From REEB95 sp050729835 (GTDB taxonomy: Bacteria > Pseudomonadota > Alphaproteobacteria > ATCC43930 > CGMCC-115725): 17,968 nucleotides of DNA. The stretch covers positions 1-17,968 of the forward strand of contig JBOHLS010000038.1 in the NCBI GenBank assembly GCA_050729835.1, read 5' to 3'. Shown in pieces: positions 15,208-17,968 of the stretch. The number at the start of each line of letters is the position of its first letter. Within the stretch, counting starts at the first letter, position 1. The notes beneath the pieces are model-generated. The model did no database searches, was not told the DNA's origin, and saw only the letters and a list, made by a program, of their open reading frames with translations. A program made the translations under genes and the position numbers.

Positions 15208-15470
15208 GGCTATATTTTCGCACGGGGGGCAAGTACATTCCATGCGGAAAACCCGAGGCGCGCCGCGCACTTGGCGGCTTCTGGTCGTTGCCAAGCAGCG
15301 TGACGGCTTCCGAGGGCGGCCTAAAATACTCGCAAGTGTCTGCTCGATCACCCGGAGTAAGGTCAGCCTCTACAAAGACGACGGATATGAATAGTGCGCG
15401 GGTATTGAGGATGCGGGCTGATAAACGCGAAAGCGCGGTCGGCAAAATCTCAGTCGGCTGGCGGGAAGAG
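15208..15470. other. Intergenic stretch before ubiX
   Basis: I see no convincing gene, RNA or terminator in these 263 bases. An AT-rich AATATAG sits just before the ubiX ATG on the minus strand and might be part of a promoter, but no -35 element at correct spacing supports it. Short open frames on both strands lack ribosome-binding sites and look like shadows. Confidence 0.4.
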
Positions 15471-15620
15471 CTATCGACCCAGCCGTGACGCGATGATGGC
15501 AATTCCCATCCAGGACACCATGGCGGCCGCCACCCAGACGATCAGCTTCAGAAAATCGAACGAGCCGACGCATGCGTGCGAGCGGCCGGACGCATAATTG
15601 AACGCGGTACGAGACGCCAT
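15471..15620 (-). CDS. Small single-pass membrane protein (49 aa), unrecognised
   Basis: This 49-residue frame starts at an ATG with GGAGGG eight bases upstream. Residues 1-18 are polar and contain one Cys (C17). Residues about 22-44 form one hydrophobic helix (FDFLKLIVWVAAAMVSWMGI, then AIIA), followed by a short basic tail SRLGR. No family is recognised. Reality is supported by the good ribosome-binding site, the coherent transmembrane segment and an upstream CtrA-type box 39 bases before the ATG. It could be a cell-cycle-controlled membrane peptide; the function is unknown. Confidence 0.65.
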   Translation of the reverse strand: MASRTAFNYASGRSHACVGSFDFLKLIVWVAAAMVSWMGIAIIASRLGR

Positions 15621-15658
15621 GGCAACAAACCCTCCGTACCGCGCACCAGACCACGAAT

Positions 15659-15677
15659 ATGGTTAATGCCACATTAA
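15659..15677 (-). promoter_or_regulatory. CtrA-type binding box
   Basis: Read on the minus strand the site is TTAATGTGGCATTAACCAT, which fits the full consensus TTAA-N7-TTAACCAT of the alphaproteobacterial cell-cycle regulator CtrA. It also lies within an 8-bp perfect inverted repeat, GGTTAATG (15661-15668) and CATTAACC (15672-15679). It sits 39 bases before the small membrane protein ATG and about 200 bases before the divergent BTLCP gene, so it could control either. The consensus match is seen; occupancy is inference. Confidence 0.65.
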
Positions 15678-15874
15678 CCGTCGGCCAAGGCCGTGGACCC
15701 GGCCAAGCCCGTGTTTAAGGCTTTTCAATCATCGCGCGCTTTGATGGTGGCGAGCGGCGCGAGCTTCGTCCACGCCTCACGAAACGGCAAACCCGGGGCA
15801 ATTCGGGGACGCAAAGCCTCCGGTCCACGGGTATCCGACCCGGGGATAGCGGAGCCCCCGAATGAGGTCCGAGC

Positions 15875-16597
15875 TTGCTGCCCCATCGTTGGTTCCGTCT
15901 TCTCGTCCCCGCGACCCTGGTCATCCTGCTCGCGGCCCGCGCCGTCACGACGCCGCAAGCGGTTCAGTTGGCGCAACCGACGCCCGAGGCGCAGATCCAG
16001 CAGACTCTGTTTCCGCCGCAGGTCATCTATTCCTCGAACGTGTCGCTGTTCGCGCGTTGGACCGGTGTCGAGGCGCGTTTCGCCGCCCAACAGCAGCCGG
16101 ACGCCTGCATCGCCGCTTCCGACGGCACCTGCGCGCAGGCGCAATGGGCGGCATTCATCGCTGATCTCAAGTCGCGGCCGCTGGCCGATCGGGTCGAATA
16201 TGCGAACGAATATCTCAACGCCATCCGCTATATGCCGGCGACCCAGAACCGGGGATCGCCTGCCTATTGGGAGACGCCGTTCGAGTTCCTAGCGCACGGC
16301 GGGCAATGCCAGGACTACGCGATCAGCAAATACCTGGCGCTCAAGGCTTCCGGCGTTCCCGACGGCGACCTGCGCGTCGCCGTCGTCCACGACCGGCAAA
16401 GCAACCAGGGCCATGCCATCCTGATCGTAACCGTCGACGGGCGCGATTTCGTGCTCGACAGCCTGACCACGACCGTCGATCCGCTCGCGCGCGTCACGCG
16501 CTATCGCGCCTATTACGCGATCAACGACACTGGCTGGTGGGCCTATTTCGATCCGGCCGTACATTTCGCCGGCACCCAGATCGCCGCCCTTCGCTAA
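15875..16597 (+). CDS. BTLCP / LapG-like transglutaminase-type cysteine protease
   Basis: This 240-residue exported protein belongs to the bacterial transglutaminase-like cysteine proteinase family (Peptidase_C93, DUF920). The catalytic triad is visible: Cys145 in GGQCQDYAISKY, His180 in GHAIL and Asp195 in LDSL. The N-terminus has a basic start, a hydrophobic stretch of about residues 9-22 and a possible ARA cleavage site near 23, which points to the periplasm. The relative LapG cleaves large adhesins under c-di-GMP control through LapD. Neither lapD nor an adhesin gene lies in this window. I chose the TTG at 15875 because GAGG lies seven bases upstream and an in-frame stop precedes it. The ATG at 15862 is in another frame. 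Confidence 0.85.
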   Translation: MLPHRWFRLLVPATLVILLAARAVTTPQAVQLAQPTPEAQIQQTLFPPQVIYSSNVSLFARWTGVEARFAAQQQPDACIAASDGTCAQAQWAAFIADLKSRPLADRVEYANEYLNAIRYMPATQNRGSPAYWETPFEFLAHGGQCQDYAISKYLALKASGVPDGDLRVAVVHDRQSNQGHAILIVTVDGRDFVLDSLTTTVDPLARVTRYRAYYAINDTGWWAYFDPAVHFAGTQIAALR

Positions 16598-16629
16598 CCC
16601 GGCTTCGAGTCTCCGACAGCGACCGCGGA

Positions 16630-16956
16630 TCAGCCGCGCGCCGCCTTCGGTCGACGGCCGCGGCGAATGGCGGTGAATTCGATGCGGAAACGCGACGGGT
16701 CGTATTGGATGGTTACCACCGGCCCGGTCGGGAATGTCGGCGCCGGCGCCTGGCCAGGGAGCCCGGCGTGAGCGGGCGTTTTCCGCGCGCTACCCGCGCC
16801 GCTCGGCGCCGGCGTCGCGGGCTTGAGGAGCTTGCCGGTCCGCTCGAGATGCTTCTCGAAAGTCTTCTCCTCGGTCGCCGAGATCCGACCGACCTGGCGC
16901 CAGCGCCGGATCCACATGCGTTTCGCGCCCACCTTCCGTTTGGTCTTTTCTCGCAC
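16630..16956 (-). CDS. Small basic protein of unknown function
   Basis: This 108-residue frame starts at a GTG with GGGAG eight bases upstream; an ATG at 16917 is an alternative that would remove 13 residues. The N-terminus is strongly basic (EKTKRKVGAKRMWIRRWRQV), followed by a charged helix around TEEKTFEKHLERTGKLL, a Pro/Ala-rich linker (about 50-75), and a short C-terminal beta-like module (PVVTIQYDPSRFRIEFTAIR) ending in a basic tail. I recognise no family. The layout of basic head, linker and small module suggests nucleic-acid or membrane contact, but this is only a description. Convergent with the BTLCP gene, 32 bases apart. Confidence 0.5.
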   Translation of the reverse strand: MREKTKRKVGAKRMWIRRWRQVGRISATEEKTFEKHLERTGKLLKPATPAPSGAGSARKTPAHAGLPGQAPAPTFPTGPVVTIQYDPSRFRIEFTAIRRGRRPKAARG

Positions 16957-16970
16957 CCTTCTCGCTCCCG

Positions 16971-17020
16971 TTGTAATAATTTTGGCGCATCGTTCTAGGA
17001 CTAGACCGGCCAAATTACAA
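16971..17020 (-). repeat. Long imperfect inverted repeat upstream of the basic-protein gene
   Basis: The outer arms TTGTAA (16971-16976) and TTACAA (17015-17020), and the inner arms TTTGGC (16981-16986) and GCCAAA (17009-17014), pair as 12 bp interrupted by a four-base bulge. A further TCTAG-GA-CTAGA palindrome lies between them. The element ends just before the GGGAG ribosome-binding site of the gene at 16630-16956 and is much more AT-rich than its surroundings. It may be an operator, or a terminator for the upstream transporter fragment. Confidence 0.4.
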
Positions 17021-17077
17021 CTCAATATCAAGCGTTTGATTTCGACATTCGGTCGCGCGCAGCTTTGGGTGCCGGCG

Positions 17078-17902
17078 TCAGATACGGTTGTTGATTGTCC
17101 AAATTATTAGTAACTCGATGTTCGCGCGATGGGGCAAAACCGCCGCGTTATGGTCAAGATCCGCCAGACGCGCCGACGCCCTCCGCGGCATCGCGCCGCC
17201 CGAGCCCGACCCCCGGAATCGCAGATAGTAGAGCCGCACGAGAATCAGGCTTGCGATCACGGTGGCCGCCAAGGGAATGGCGAGGATCAGGAACAGATGC
17301 TCGATGGTCAGGTGCATGCCCCAAAGCACGCCGGCGACAATCGGGCCCGAGACGGCGCCGAGGCGTCCGACCCCGAACGCCCAGCCCGAGCCGTTGGCGC
17401 GGATCGAAGTCGGATAGATCATGGCCGACACCGCGTTGATGCCGAACTGCAGACTGAAAAGGACGAACCCCGAACAGAACACGACGACCATCAACAGCCA
17501 TTCGGCGTGCGCGGCATAACCGATCAGCGGCGTCACAATAAGTGCAAGGATATAGACGACGCTGAGCGGGGCAAAACCCATGATATCGATCGGCCGGCAC
17601 AGGATGAATGCGCCGATCATGCCGGCAGCCTGGAAGAGCGAGGTCGCCAGGGCCGCGTGCGCGGCCGAGATATGGGCGCTGGTGAGCACGATCGGAAGCC
17701 AGCTATTGACGAAAAAGAAGGTCATCAGCGTGCAGACAAAAAGGACCCAGAGCAGCGGCGTAATGAGATGAAACCCGTCGGCGAAAAGCTGGGCCGGCCG
17801 GAACGCCTTGTAGACCCTCTCGTCCGCCACGGCAAACCGGGGGTAGATGGGGTATCGCGGCTGGGTCTGGCCCGGATGAGTAGAGACGAAGGCGGCAGTC
17901 CT
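17078..17902 (-). pseudogene. MFS transporter (AAHS-like), C-terminal half, truncated
   Basis: The frame encodes about 275 residues with six hydrophobic segments, for example ITPLLWVLFVCTLMTFFFVN, ALATSLFQAAGMIGAFILC, VVYILALIVTPLIGYAA and HLFLILAIPLAATVIASLIL. The block INAVSAMIYPTSIRANGSGW is typical of the second half of aromatic-acid/H+ symporters (AAHS, PcaK-like). A full protein should have 12 segments; the N-terminal six and the start are missing. The frame is open only to a TGA at 17903-17905, inside what looks like IS DNA, so the gene was probably cut by insertion near 17890. The last 20 or so residues are AT-rich and non-conserved in style, so the natural stop may also be altered. 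The substrate is unknown. Confidence 0.7.
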
Positions 17903-17968
17903 TCACACTGATGGTGGAAACGAGGTCCAGGTACTGGCCTCAAGCATCAAATGAGGAAGGACTGCCAT
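17891..17968 (+). mobile_element. Left leader of a probable IS110-type insertion sequence (partial)
   Basis: The last 75 bases contain an 11-bp perfect inverted repeat, GGCAGTCCTTC (17894-17904) and GAAGGACTGCC (17956-17966). A strong GAGGAAGG (17953-17960) sits six bases before the terminal AT at 17967-17968, so an ATG is probably cut by the window edge. The arrangement fits the non-coding leader and transposase start of IS110/IS1111-type elements, and the host transporter gene stops being coherent at this boundary. The transposase itself is not visible, so the family is inference. Confidence 0.4.

Noticed and set aside
1..17968. CRISPR arrays, tRNA or rRNA genes
   Set aside because: No regularly spaced direct repeats, tRNA cloverleaf sequences or rRNA motifs were seen on either strand.

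Overview
The window is GC-rich DNA with tightly packed genes, many joined by ATGA stop/start overlaps. It contains a perfect CtrA-type box (TTAA-N7-TTAACCAT). Together these suggest an alphaproteobacterium, most likely of the Hyphomicrobiales (Bradyrhizobium/Pseudolabrys-like). The taxonomic call is inference from style and gene content. Both ends of the window lie in insertion-sequence DNA: the tail of an IS5-type transposase on the left, and what looks like the leader of an IS110-type element on the right. The window may therefore be a contig that broke at multicopy repeats.

Layout. 1-2060 is an accessory strip: the IS5-type end, a two-gene module ending in an AbiEii-like nucleotidyltransferase, and a decayed transposase with an in-frame stop. 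2085-11123 is a compact plus-strand run: a three-subunit molybdenum hydroxylase (FAD, [2Fe-2S] and Mo subunits), an NMT1/SsuA-type ABC importer (binding protein, permease, ATPase), an ACMSD-family amidohydrolase and a UbiD-family decarboxylase. 11127-13858 is a convergent minus-strand operon for a second ABC importer of the same broad class, with a candidate leaderless promoter overlapping an inverted repeat. 14058-16956 holds a TIGR02444-type gene, a UbiX flavin prenyltransferase, a 49-residue membrane protein behind the CtrA box, a LapG-like transglutaminase-type cysteine protease (BTLCP) and an unrecognised small basic protein. 17078 to about 17890 is the C-terminal half of an AAHS-like MFS transporter, apparently cut by the right-hand IS.

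How the parts may work together. The central cluster reads as uptake plus catabolism of an aromatic or N-heteroaromatic carboxylate. Two importers would bring in the substrates, the molybdenum hydroxylase would hydroxylate the ring, and two unrelated decarboxylases (metal-dependent ACMSD type and prFMN-dependent UbiD type) would remove carboxyl groups. UbiX, 3.4 kb downstream, could supply prFMN. No ring-cleavage enzyme, CoA ligase, dedicated regulator or XdhC/CoxF-type maturation factor is visible, so the pathway is incomplete here and the substrate is unknown. This cluster is the best candidate for an undescribed system. The CtrA-controlled small membrane protein and the SD-sequestering hairpin at the right-hand IS are the best smaller-scale signals.
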